Below the pieces are notes generated by a model. The model did no database searches, was not told the DNA's origin, and saw only the letters and a list, made by a program, of their open reading frames with translations. From assembly GCA_963843085.1 (NCBI GenBank), contig CAWJJG010000006.1:10772-74771 (forward strand): 64,000 nucleotides of DNA, written 5' to 3'. The stretch is from DASUPK01 sp963843085. GTDB taxonomy: Bacteria; Actinomycetota; Thermoleophilia; Solirubrobacterales; 70-9. Position numbers and translations under genes: made by a program. Positions 57,860-64,000 of the stretch are shown one piece after another (positions within the stretch are counted from its first letter, which is position 1; every line of letters begins with the position of its first letter).

Positions 57860-59232
57860 GACCGGATCAAACCGAGGACCTCGTCGCGCTTCGCCTCCAT
57901 GTCCTCACGGGAGGCGAGCGATTCGAGGTTGAGGCGAAGCAGCGGCTCGGTGTTGGACGGCCGGACGTTGAAGTGCCAGTCCGGGTAGTCCACCGAGATC
58001 CCGTCGAGGCGCGTGATCTCCCCGTCGGAGTAGCGCTCGGCGATCTCGTCCATCTTCGCCTGCTGGTCGTCGACCTCGGAGTTGATCTCGCCCGAGATGA
58101 AGTACGCGGAGCGGAACTCGTTCATCAGCTCGCCGAGCGAGCGACCCTCCCGGGAAACCAGCTCGAGGATGAGCAGCGCCGGCATCGTGCCCGAGTCCGC
58201 GCAGTAGAAGTCGCGGAAGTAGTAGTGGCCGGAGACCTCGCCGCCGAAGACCGCATCCGTCTCGCGCATCCGCGTCTTGAAGAAGGCGTGCCCGACGCGG
58301 CTCAGATCCGATTTGCCGCCCGCCGCCGCGACGGTGTCGGGCACCGCTCGGCTCGAGCGAGGGTCGTAGAGGATCGTCGCACCGGGGTTCTTGCCGAGCG
58401 CGGCCCGGGCGAGCAGCGCGCAGACGAAGTCACCGTCGCAGAAGCTGCCCTCGCCGTCGATGAAGAAGCAGCGGTCGGCGTCTCCGTCCCAGGCGATCGC
58501 GAGATCCACCTTCTCGCCCTTCACGTGCTCGATGATGAAGCGGCGGTTCTCCTCGAGCAGAGGGTTCGGCTCACGGTCCGGGAAGTTCCCGTCCGGTGTC
58601 CAGTAGGTGGTGGTCACCTCGAGGTTGAGCTGCTCCAGCAGCGGGCCGACCATCGGGCCGGCCATGCCGTTCCCGCCGTCGGCCAGGATCTCGAGCGGCC
58701 CGATCGCGTCCCGGTCGACGACGCCGAGCATGTGGCTGTGGAAGTCGGGATAGATGTCGACCTGCTCGACGCTTCCGCCGGCGGGCGGCTCGGGCATCCC
58801 GCCCTCGATCTCGGCGCGCACGTCCTGGATGCCGGCGTCGCCGGAGAGGGCGAGCGCTCCTTCGCGGATCAGCTTGACGCCGGTGTAGGCCTTCGGGTTG
58901 TGGGAGGCGGTCACCATGGCGCCGCCGTCGAGCTCGCGCGAGCCGACCAGGAAGTAGCTCATCTCCGTGGCGATCTGGCCGGCGTCGAGGACGGCGACGC
59001 CCTCCTCGACCAGGCCGCGCCGGACGGCGGCGGACATCTCTGGAGCGGTCAGCCGCATGTCGTGACCCAGGCCGACGCGGAGCTCCGAGGTCTCCTTGTC
59101 CCGCAATCGTGCGAGCACGCGCGCGAAGCCGCGCCCGATCAGGTGCGCGGTCGCCTCGTCCATCTCCTCGCCGTAGAGGCCGCGGATGTCGTAGGCCTTG
59201 AAGATCCCGGCCGGGGGAGAGGTGATCGGCAT
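57856..59232 (-). CDS. manB: phosphomannomutase/phosphoglucomutase
   Basis: The 458-residue alpha-D-phosphohexomutase shows FKAYDIRGLYGEEMDE, the phosphoserine loop GGAMVTASHNPKAYTGVKL, the metal loop AIAWDGDADRCFFID, sugar loop GGEVSGHYYFRD and phosphate-binding RPSNTEPLLRL. It interconverts sugar 6- and 1-phosphates for GDP-mannose or glucose-1-P synthesis used in envelope glycans. It starts two bases after the HIT stop. Confidence 0.95.
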   Translation of the reverse strand: MPITSPPAGIFKAYDIRGLYGEEMDEATAHLIGRGFARVLARLRDKETSELRVGLGHDMRLTAPEMSAAVRRGLVEEGVAVLDAGQIATEMSYFLVGSRELDGGAMVTASHNPKAYTGVKLIREGALALSGDAGIQDVRAEIEGGMPEPPAGGSVEQVDIYPDFHSHMLGVVDRDAIGPLEILADGGNGMAGPMVGPLLEQLNLEVTTTYWTPDGNFPDREPNPLLEENRRFIIEHVKGEKVDLAIAWDGDADRCFFIDGEGSFCDGDFVCALLARAALGKNPGATILYDPRSSRAVPDTVAAAGGKSDLSRVGHAFFKTRMRETDAVFGGEVSGHYYFRDFYCADSGTMPALLILELVSREGRSLGELMNEFRSAYFISGEINSEVDDQQAKMDEIAERYSDGEITRLDGISVDYPDWHFNVRPSNTEPLLRLNLESLASREDMEAKRDEVLGLIRS

Positions 59233-59234
59233 GA

Positions 59235-59723
59235 TCAGAACGCCTCGCGGACCGTTTTGAAGCTGTCCTCGAGGGTCTGGTTCATCACGCGAGTGTCGCC
59301 GAGGACCGGCATGAAGTTGGTGTCGCCGCCCCAGCGCGGGACGACGTGCATGTGGATGTGATGCTCGACTCCGGCTCCGGCCACCCGGCCCTGGTTGAAG
59401 CCGACGTTGTAGCCGTGCGGCGAGTAGCCGGTCTGCAGCGCATTCATGCCTCGCTGGGCCAGGGACATGAGCTCCGCCACCGTCTCGGCGTCGAGCTCCT
59501 GGATCGCCGCGGCGTGCTCGTACGGCGCCACCATCAGGTGCCCGTTCGTATAGGGGAACTTGTTGAGGATCACGAAGCAGCGCTCGCCGCGATGGACGAT
59601 CAGGTTCGCCTCATCGTCACCGGCCTCGAGGGCGGCGCAGAAGACGCAGGCATCGGAGTTGTCCTTGGAAGCGTCCTTCACGTAGGCGAGGCGCCAGGGC
59701 GCCCAGATCCGCTGTGTCGCCAC
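59235..59723 (-). CDS. HIT-family AP4A phosphorylase/hydrolase-like protein
   Basis: The 162-residue protein reads IWAPWRLAYVKDASKDNSDACVFC, FPYTNGHLMVAPYEHAAAIQELD, and VEHHIHMHVVPRWGGDTNFMPVLG, the HIT triad in the actinobacterial AP4A-phosphorylase-like form. It acts on dinucleoside polyphosphates. It is followed directly by manB. Confidence 0.93.
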   Translation of the reverse strand: MATQRIWAPWRLAYVKDASKDNSDACVFCAALEAGDDEANLIVHRGERCFVILNKFPYTNGHLMVAPYEHAAAIQELDAETVAELMSLAQRGMNALQTGYSPHGYNVGFNQGRVAGAGVEHHIHMHVVPRWGGDTNFMPVLGDTRVMNQTLEDSFKTVREAF

Positions 59724-59744
59724 AACCGGGATCGTATGTAAGAC

Positions 59745-59765
59745 GGCTTCGCCGCTCGTGGCCGC
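59745..59765 (-). repeat. REP-like repeat, related inverted copy
   Basis: Read on the minus strand it is GCGGCCACGAGC followed by GGCGAAGCC: the same two blocks as in the copies at 44181 and 55729, but joined without the spacer. It lies between the CorA and HIT genes. Confidence 0.5.
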
Positions 59766-60769
59766 TACAGCCAGCCGCGCTTGCGGAAGAACGCGACCAT
59801 CCCGACCAGCAGAGCCACCATCACCCCCGCGATCACCCAGAACGCGGTCATGTTCTGCTCGCCCGGGACGCGCACGTTCATGCCCCAGATGCTGGCGAGC
59901 AGGGTAAGGGGAAGGACGATGACGCTGATCGAGGTGAGGACGCGGAGGATGTCGTTGACTCGGTGCGAGATCACCGACTCGTTCGTCTCCTCGAGCGCCT
60001 CGACGACCTCCTTGTAGTTCTCGAGGTTGTCCCAGATGCGCTCGTGTGCATCCACGATGTCGTCGAAGTAGATCTCGAGGTCCATGTCCGGCGCCAGGTA
60101 GCGCTGCTTGATCTTCTCCAGGTCGCGGAGCACGGGGCGCTGCGGGCGAATCACCTTGCGGAAGTTGATGATCTCCTGCTTCACGTTGGAGATGTCGCGC
60201 ACGATCTCCTCGGAGGAGGTCCCTTCGAAGATCTCCTCCTCGAGGACGTCGAGCTTGTTGCCGATCTTGCGCAGCATCGGGAAGCAGTAGTCGAAGCCGT
60301 CGTCGACCAGTCGGTAGAGGAGGTAGCCAGAGCCGCGCGAGAACAGCTGCTCGCGGATCTCCTCCTTCTGGCGGCAGCGCTCGAACAGATACTCGACCGG
60401 CTGCAGCGGCTGGTTCGGGATCGTGATCAGGAAGTCCGCGCCGACGAAGAGGTCGAGCTCGCCGGCGCCGAGGCGCCGGGCCGAGCGGTCGAAGATCGGG
60501 AACTGCAGGACGATGAAGAGGTAGTCGTCGTAGACGTCGAGCTTCGGCCCCTGGTTGCGTGAGAGGACATCCTCGTAGTCGAGGGCGTGGAACTCGAAGT
60601 TCTCCTCGAGCCAGGCCTGCTCGAGGGCACCCGGCCGGTCGATCTTGATCCAGCGCAGGCCCTCGGCCGCGATCTCCTCGACGTTCGGGGTCTGCGGCTC
60701 AGGCGGAAGCGGCGCGACGAGCTCGCCGGCGCGGGTGCGGCGCAGTCTGGGGCGAGGGAGGTTCGGCAT
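59765..60769 (-). CDS. corA: CorA-family magnesium/divalent cation transporter
   Basis: The 334-residue protein has the large cytoplasmic N-domain (ILNFEFHALDYEDVLS-type motif, here NFEFHALDYEDVLSRNQGPK), a long helix, and two C-terminal membrane helices with the signature loop SIWGMNVRVPGEQNMTAF (GMN). It forms pentameric Mg2+ channels. It is the first gene of the leftward operon and divergent from the riboswitch-threonine synthase unit. Confidence 0.95.
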   Translation of the reverse strand: MPNLPRPRLRRTRAGELVAPLPPEPQTPNVEEIAAEGLRWIKIDRPGALEQAWLEENFEFHALDYEDVLSRNQGPKLDVYDDYLFIVLQFPIFDRSARRLGAGELDLFVGADFLITIPNQPLQPVEYLFERCRQKEEIREQLFSRGSGYLLYRLVDDGFDYCFPMLRKIGNKLDVLEEEIFEGTSSEEIVRDISNVKQEIINFRKVIRPQRPVLRDLEKIKQRYLAPDMDLEIYFDDIVDAHERIWDNLENYKEVVEALEETNESVISHRVNDILRVLTSISVIVLPLTLLASIWGMNVRVPGEQNMTAFWVIAGVMVALLVGMVAFFRKRGWL

Positions 60770-60892
60770 CTTCCGGACCCATCGTGTTCGTCGCGTCGAC
60801 TTCCATGGTCAATTCACTGTACTGAGGCGAGAGGGGTGTGGCGCAGGACGATTCCCGACTTCGTACCTGCATTTGCGGAAATGGCGCGTTGC

Positions 60893-60898
60893 TATATT
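60893..60898 (+). promoter_or_regulatory. candidate -10 for the riboswitch transcript
   Basis: TGC-TATATT, an extended -10 type element, lies 18 bases before the aptamer's first helix. The -35 is weak (TTGCGG with a 14-base spacer). Confidence 0.4.
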
Positions 60899-60915
60899 CC
60901 CTCGTCACATAGTCA

Positions 60916-61031
60916 CCACATCAAGAGGGGTGGAGGGACTGGCCCGATGAAACCCCGGCAACCCCCTCGGACTTCGGTTCGAGGAAGGTGCCAACTCCAG
61001 CAGGTGAAGTCAAAGAGCCTGGAAGATGTGG
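60916..61031 (+). promoter_or_regulatory. SAM-I (S-box) riboswitch aptamer
   Basis: P1 is CCACATC (60916-60922) paired with GATGTGG (61025-61031). Between them lie AAGAGGGGTGGAGGGACTGG, CCCGATGAAACCCCGGCAACC, and GGTGCCAACTCCAGCAGG, all highly conserved S-box elements that form the SAM pocket and kink-turn. It senses S-adenosylmethionine. Coupled to the terminator at 61052 it should switch expression off when SAM is high. Confidence 0.95.
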
Positions 61032-61051
61032 GAAGAGCGCTCCTTCTAGGA

Positions 61052-61086
61052 CCTCCGCCCACATCAAGCCCGGCGGAGGTTTTTTC
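61052..61086 (+). terminator. riboswitch-controlled intrinsic terminator
   Basis: CCTCCGCC (61052-61059) pairs with GGCGGAGG (61072-61079), followed by TTTTTT. The loop side contains CCACATC (61059-61065), an exact copy of the P1 5' strand, so P1's 3' strand GATGTGG can pair with it as antiterminator when SAM is absent. Confidence 0.93.
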
Positions 61087-61099
61087 GTAGAGGAGCCAG

Positions 61100-62335
61100 A
61101 TGGCAGTCGAATCTCTCAAGTGCAAGGAATGCGGCGAGGCCTATCCGCTCAAGGCCCACTTCGTCTGTGAGCAGTGCTTCGGCCCGCTCGAAGTCACGTA
61201 TGACTTCTCGGATCTGGATGCCGAGGAGACGCGCCGCAAGATTCAGGCCGGATCGCACGGCATCTGGCGCTATTCCGACTTCCTCCCGTTCGACGGCCGC
61301 CCGGGCGACCCGCTCGAGCCGGGCCTGACCCCGCTGATCCGCGCCGACCGCCTGGCCGACCGCCTCGGTCTCGGCGAGCTCTGGATCAAGAACGACGCCG
61401 CCAACCCGACGCACTCCTTCAAGGACCGCGTCGTCGCCGTCGCGGTCGCCAAGGCCAAGGAGCTCGGGTTCGAGACCGTCGCCTGCGCGTCCACGGGGAA
61501 CCTGGCCAACGCGGTTGCAGCGCACGCGGCCGCGGCGGGCCTTGACTCCTACGTCTTCGTCCCCGCCGACCTCGAGGAGCAGAAGCTGCTCGCGACCGGT
61601 ATCTACGGGACCAACCTGGTCGGCATCCGCGGCACCTACGACGACGTCAACCGACTCTGTACGGAGCTCAGCCAGATGCATCCCTGGGCCTTCGTCAACG
61701 TCAACCTGAGGCCGTACTACTCGGAGGGGTCCAAGACGCTCGCCTTCGAGACCATCGAGCAGCTCGGCTGGAGCCTTCCCGACCGGGTCGTCGGGCCGAT
61801 CGCCTCCGGGTCGATGTTCACCAAGCTCGCCAAGGGGATTCGCGAATGGCTTGACGTCGGCCTGGTCGAGGGAGAGCTGCCGATCTTCTGCGGCGCCCAG
61901 CCCGAGGGCTGCTCGCCCGTGGCGACCGCGTTCGCTGAGGGCTGGGACGTGTGCAAACCCGAACGGAAGCCGGACACCATCGCGAAGAGCTTGGCGATCG
62001 GGGATCCGGCCGACGGCCCGTACGCGCTCGAGCTCGCCAGGCAGACCCGTGGCCAGATCGAGTCGGTGAACGACGACGAGATCCGCGCGGGGATCAAGCT
62101 GCTCGCCGAGACCACCGGCGTCTTCACCGAGACCGCCGGCGGAGTGACCGTCGGCGTTCTCGCCAAGCTCGCGGCGGCCGGGAAGATCGACTCTGACGAG
62201 CGCGTGGTGGCCTACATCACCGGCGAGGGCCTGAAGACGCTCGACGCCGCGCGCGAGTCCTTCCGGATGCACGAGATCGATCCGACGCTCGATGCCTTCG
62301 AGAAGGAGTTCGATGGAGTGCCGGCGTCGGCCTGA
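61100..62335 (+). CDS. thrC: threonine synthase-like PLP enzyme with N-terminal zinc ribbon
   Basis: The 411-residue fold-type II PLP enzyme has an N-terminal four-Cys ribbon (LKCKECGEAYPL...HFVCEQCFGPLEV), the active-site lysine in NPTHSFKDR (Lys108), CASTGNLANAVAAHAAAAG, GPIASGSMFTKLAKG as phosphate-binding loop, and TAGGVTVG. It matches threonine synthase (O-phosphohomoserine to threonine). AGGAG precedes ATG 61100. Control by a SAM riboswitch and a sulfur-carrier gene 20 bases downstream are unusual for threonine synthesis and raise the possibility that it makes homocysteine from O-phosphohomoserine. Confidence 0.9.
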   Translation: MAVESLKCKECGEAYPLKAHFVCEQCFGPLEVTYDFSDLDAEETRRKIQAGSHGIWRYSDFLPFDGRPGDPLEPGLTPLIRADRLADRLGLGELWIKNDAANPTHSFKDRVVAVAVAKAKELGFETVACASTGNLANAVAAHAAAAGLDSYVFVPADLEEQKLLATGIYGTNLVGIRGTYDDVNRLCTELSQMHPWAFVNVNLRPYYSEGSKTLAFETIEQLGWSLPDRVVGPIASGSMFTKLAKGIREWLDVGLVEGELPIFCGAQPEGCSPVATAFAEGWDVCKPERKPDTIAKSLAIGDPADGPYALELARQTRGQIESVNDDEIRAGIKLLAETTGVFTETAGGVTVGVLAKLAAAGKIDSDERVVAYITGEGLKTLDAARESFRMHEIDPTLDAFEKEFDGVPASA

Positions 62336-62354
62336 TGACTAAGATCTTCGCCCG

Positions 62355-62627
62355 ATGAGCATCACCGTGAAGATTCCAGCTCAGCTCCGTGCCGCGACCG
62401 GCGGTGACGGGGCGATCGAGGTCGAGGGCTCGACCGTCGGCGAGGCGCTCGACGCCGTCTTCGATCAGCACGATGGCCTGCGCGAGCGGATCACCCAGGA
62501 TGGAGACCTCCGCCGCTTCGTGAACGTCTACGTCTCCGGCGAGGACATTCGTTTCCAGGATGGCCTCGACACCGCCGTCAACGACGGCGACGAGGTGACG
62601 ATTCTCCCCGCAGTGGCCGGCGGCTGA
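62355..62627 (+). CDS. MoaD/ThiS-family sulfur-carrier protein
   Basis: The 90-residue ubiquitin-like protein reads SITVKIPAQLRAATGGDGAI, GSTVGEALDAVFDQHDGLRE, RRFVNVYVSGEDIRFQDGLD and ends DEVTILPAVAGG. The terminal Gly-Gly is where these proteins are adenylated and converted to thiocarboxylate. It resembles CysO, which gives sulfur to CysM acting on O-phosphoserine in mycobacteria. Being 20 bases after the threonine-synthase-like gene and under the same SAM riboswitch, it probably donates sulfur to that enzyme or to methionine/cysteine synthesis. Confidence 0.9.
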   Translation: MSITVKIPAQLRAATGGDGAIEVEGSTVGEALDAVFDQHDGLRERITQDGDLRRFVNVYVSGEDIRFQDGLDTAVNDGDEVTILPAVAGG

Positions 62628-62682
62628 CGCCGCGATTCGCCTCGCCTTCTCGGGGCTAATGAGGTTCCGTGGCGCCGTCAGC

Positions 62683-62755
62683 GCGCCCGGCAGGATTCGA
62701 ACCTGCGGCCTCTCCCTCCGGAGGGGAGCGCTCTATCCAGCTGAGCTACGGGCGC
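62683..62755 (-). tRNA. tRNA-Arg (anticodon CCG)
   Basis: The minus strand folds as a full cloverleaf: acceptor GCGCCCG/CGGGCGC, D-arm GCTC...GAGC, anticodon stem CTCCC/GGGAG with loop CTCCGGA (anticodon CCG), and GGTTCGAATCC in the T-arm. Length is 73 bases. CCA is not encoded. Confidence 0.95.
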
Positions 62756-62859
62756 GAGATGGTCAAGTCTAGGTCGGTAGCGATGGATAGCGCGGGCGGT
62801 AGCGATGGCTATCGCAACCGCACGGGGCACGTCCTCCCGGGCGTCCCTAGGCTAGGCCC

Positions 62860-63843
62860 GTGGATCTCTCGGTCGTCTTCCTCGGCACCGGCGGCTCCGT
62901 GCCCTCGGCGCGGAGGGCGACCGCCTGCGTGCTGATCCGCGCGGGCGGCAGCCGGATCCTGATCGACGCAGGGGAGGGCGCGCAGCGCCAGATGATCAAC
63001 TCGACCGGGCTCGTGCAGGTCGACGACATCTTTGTCACCCACTTCCACGCCGACCACTACCTCGGACTGCCGGGGCTGCTCAAGACCTACGACTTGATGG
63101 AGCGCCAGGCGCCGCTGCGGATCGTCGGGCCCGCCGGGCTCCACGACCTGTTCGCGGCGCTCCGGCGGATCTTCGGCCGGCTGCGCTACGAGGTGGAGCT
63201 GGTCGAGCTCCAGCCGGGGGAGGGGGTCGAGCACGACGGCTTCGAGATGCGCGCCTTTCCCGTTGAGCACCGGATGAGGGCGCTCGGCTACGCCTACGTC
63301 GAGCCCGAGCGGCCGGGTCGCTTCGACGTCGAGGCCGCGCGTGGTCTCGGGATCACGGACGACCGTGACTTCGGCAGGCTGCAGCGCGGCGAGACGGTCG
63401 CCGTGGACGGGTCGGAGATCCGGCCCGAGCAGGTGCTCGGCGAGGCTCGCGCCGGCCGGAAGATCGTGATCACCGGGGACACGGCGCCGTGTGAGATGAC
63501 CCGCATCGCGGCGGATGCCGCTCAGCTGCTGGTCCATGACGGCACGTTTGCCCTCGAGGAGTCGGCCCGGGCGGCCGACACGGGCCACTCGACGGCCCAG
63601 GGCGCCGCGCAGCTCGCTGCCGAGGCCGAGGACCAAATGCTGGCGATCGTCCACGTCTCCTCGCGCTACAACGTCTCGGCCGTGCTGAAGGAGGCGCGCG
63701 AGGCCTTCCCCAACACGTTCGCGCCGCGGGACTTCGACCTGGTCGAGATCCCGTTTCCGGAGCGGGGTGATCCGGAGCTGATCCAGGAGGGCGCGAAGGA
63801 GCGCCCCGAGCCGCTGGCCGAGCCGGCGCCCGCCGGCGACTAA
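62860..63843 (+). CDS. rnz: ribonuclease Z
   Basis: The 327-residue MBL-fold protein has SVVFLGTGGSVPSARRATAC, FVTHFHADHYLGLPGLLKTYDL (HxHxDH), RMRALGYAYVEP (exosite/flexible arm side), VITGDTAP, HDGTFALEESARA and GHSTAQGAAQLAAEA, matching the tRNase Z/elaC form. It removes 3' trailers of tRNA precursors. It lies next to a tRNA gene that lacks an encoded CCA, where such processing is needed. Confidence 0.95.
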   Translation: MDLSVVFLGTGGSVPSARRATACVLIRAGGSRILIDAGEGAQRQMINSTGLVQVDDIFVTHFHADHYLGLPGLLKTYDLMERQAPLRIVGPAGLHDLFAALRRIFGRLRYEVELVELQPGEGVEHDGFEMRAFPVEHRMRALGYAYVEPERPGRFDVEAARGLGITDDRDFGRLQRGETVAVDGSEIRPEQVLGEARAGRKIVITGDTAPCEMTRIAADAAQLLVHDGTFALEESARAADTGHSTAQGAAQLAAEAEDQMLAIVHVSSRYNVSAVLKEAREAFPNTFAPRDFDLVEIPFPERGDPELIQEGAKERPEPLAEPAPAGD

Positions 63844-63912
63844 CCGCCGCAACCTGCGGCTTCGCGACCGAGAATCGTCGCACCCCGCTGCTACGCTGGC
63901 GCGGCAAGCCCC

Positions 63913-63946
63913 TTTAACCACGGTCCCGTGAGGCCGGGAAGGAGCA
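63913..63946 (+). promoter_or_regulatory. PyrR-binding leader overlapping the pyrR ribosome site
   Basis: TTTAA, then CACGG-TCC-CGTG hairpin, GAGGCCGGG and GGAAGGAG form the compact PyrR-binding layout seen in mycobacterial and other actinobacterial pyr operons, where PyrR blocks translation when UMP is high. Confidence 0.6.
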
Positions 63947-63951
63947 AGGCA

Positions 63952-64000
63952 TTGAACGACGAGAAGGTCGTGCTCGATCACGACGATCTACGGCGGACGC
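63952..64000 (+). CDS. pyrR: pyrR, partial (window end)
   Basis: TTG 63952, preceded by GGAAGGAG, opens MNDEKVVLDHDDLRRT, matching the start of PyrR (KxVLxxxDIxRTLTRIAHEI). The gene runs off the window. PyrR is the uracil-phosphoribosyltransferase-like regulator of pyrimidine synthesis. Confidence 0.75.
   Translation, partial: MNDEKVVLDHDDLRRT

Overview
The window is high-GC, densely packed and single-domain bacterial. Gene content and style point to a high-GC Actinobacteriota lineage, most likely Thermoleophilia/Solirubrobacterales. The clues are many GTG/TTG starts and TGATG/GTGA start-stop overlaps, a fused SecDF, a mycobacterial-style pyrR leader, pdxS/pdxT, and many small secreted proteins with lysine-rich (KKKK) ends. 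Taxonomy is an inference from protein style, not from a marker gene; no rRNA is present.

Layout. 1-7.3 kb is an accessory stretch: a PAS-PAS-EAL c-di-GMP protein, a collagen-like secreted protein, a lipoprotein plus L,D-transpeptidase pair, a small HExxH protein, and a graveyard (about 5.1-6.5 kb) with remnants of an L,D-transpeptidase, an Ig-like repeat, an IS481-type transposase and an excisionase. 7.4-14.8 kb is a light-response module around a CarH/LitR-type B12 photoreceptor regulator. It has a leftward operon (SDR, SRPBCC, FAD amine oxidase, DUF1365), a rightward operon (regulator, NAD-binding protein, unknown protein) and a convergent photolyase. 14.9-25.2 kb holds small metabolic and envelope genes: VOC protein, a frameshifted FAD disulfide oxidoreductase, UBP zinc finger, GreA-like factor, membrane proteins, SHOCT/DUF6325/lipid kinase/amphi-Trp/PAP2, GAP protein and ClC channel. 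25.4-34.6 kb holds a MalT-like LuxR regulator, DUF2252, an ECF sigma factor with a YCII protein, glutamate decarboxylase, and an RpiR regulator. A minus-strand 14-codon ORF with a perfect Shine-Dalgarno sits in the 32.5-32.8 kb gap. 34.8-41.8 kb has pdxS-pdxT, an M29 aminopeptidase, several secreted proteins (glycine-rich, P-domain-like, CPxxxHVxGGGY-repeat) and YebC. 41.8-54 kb is core information processing: ruvC-ruvA-ruvB, zinc-ribbon/PAS protein, secDF, an AbiEi/DUF559 protein behind a long palindrome, recJ, and bifunctional rel. 54-64 kb has a cupredoxin, two HIT proteins, and a leftward operon (CorA, HIT, phosphohexomutase, MBL hydrolase, lipid kinase). It then has a SAM riboswitch controlling a threonine-synthase-like enzyme and a MoaD/ThiS-type carrier, tRNA-Arg(CCG), RNase Z, and the start of pyrR.

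How genes work together. The clearest functional units are (i) the light module, whose divergent promoters carry 11-bp direct repeats like CarH operators; (ii) the riboswitch - PLP enzyme - sulfur-carrier unit, whose regulation suggests homocysteine/methionine synthesis rather than, or in addition to, threonine synthesis; (iii) pdxS-pdxT for pyridoxal phosphate; (iv) ruvCAB for Holliday junction resolution; and (v) the secreted KKKK-tailed proteins, which recur across the window and may share a surface-retention mechanism. Many minus- and plus-strand long antisense frames are artefacts of high GC and are left out.
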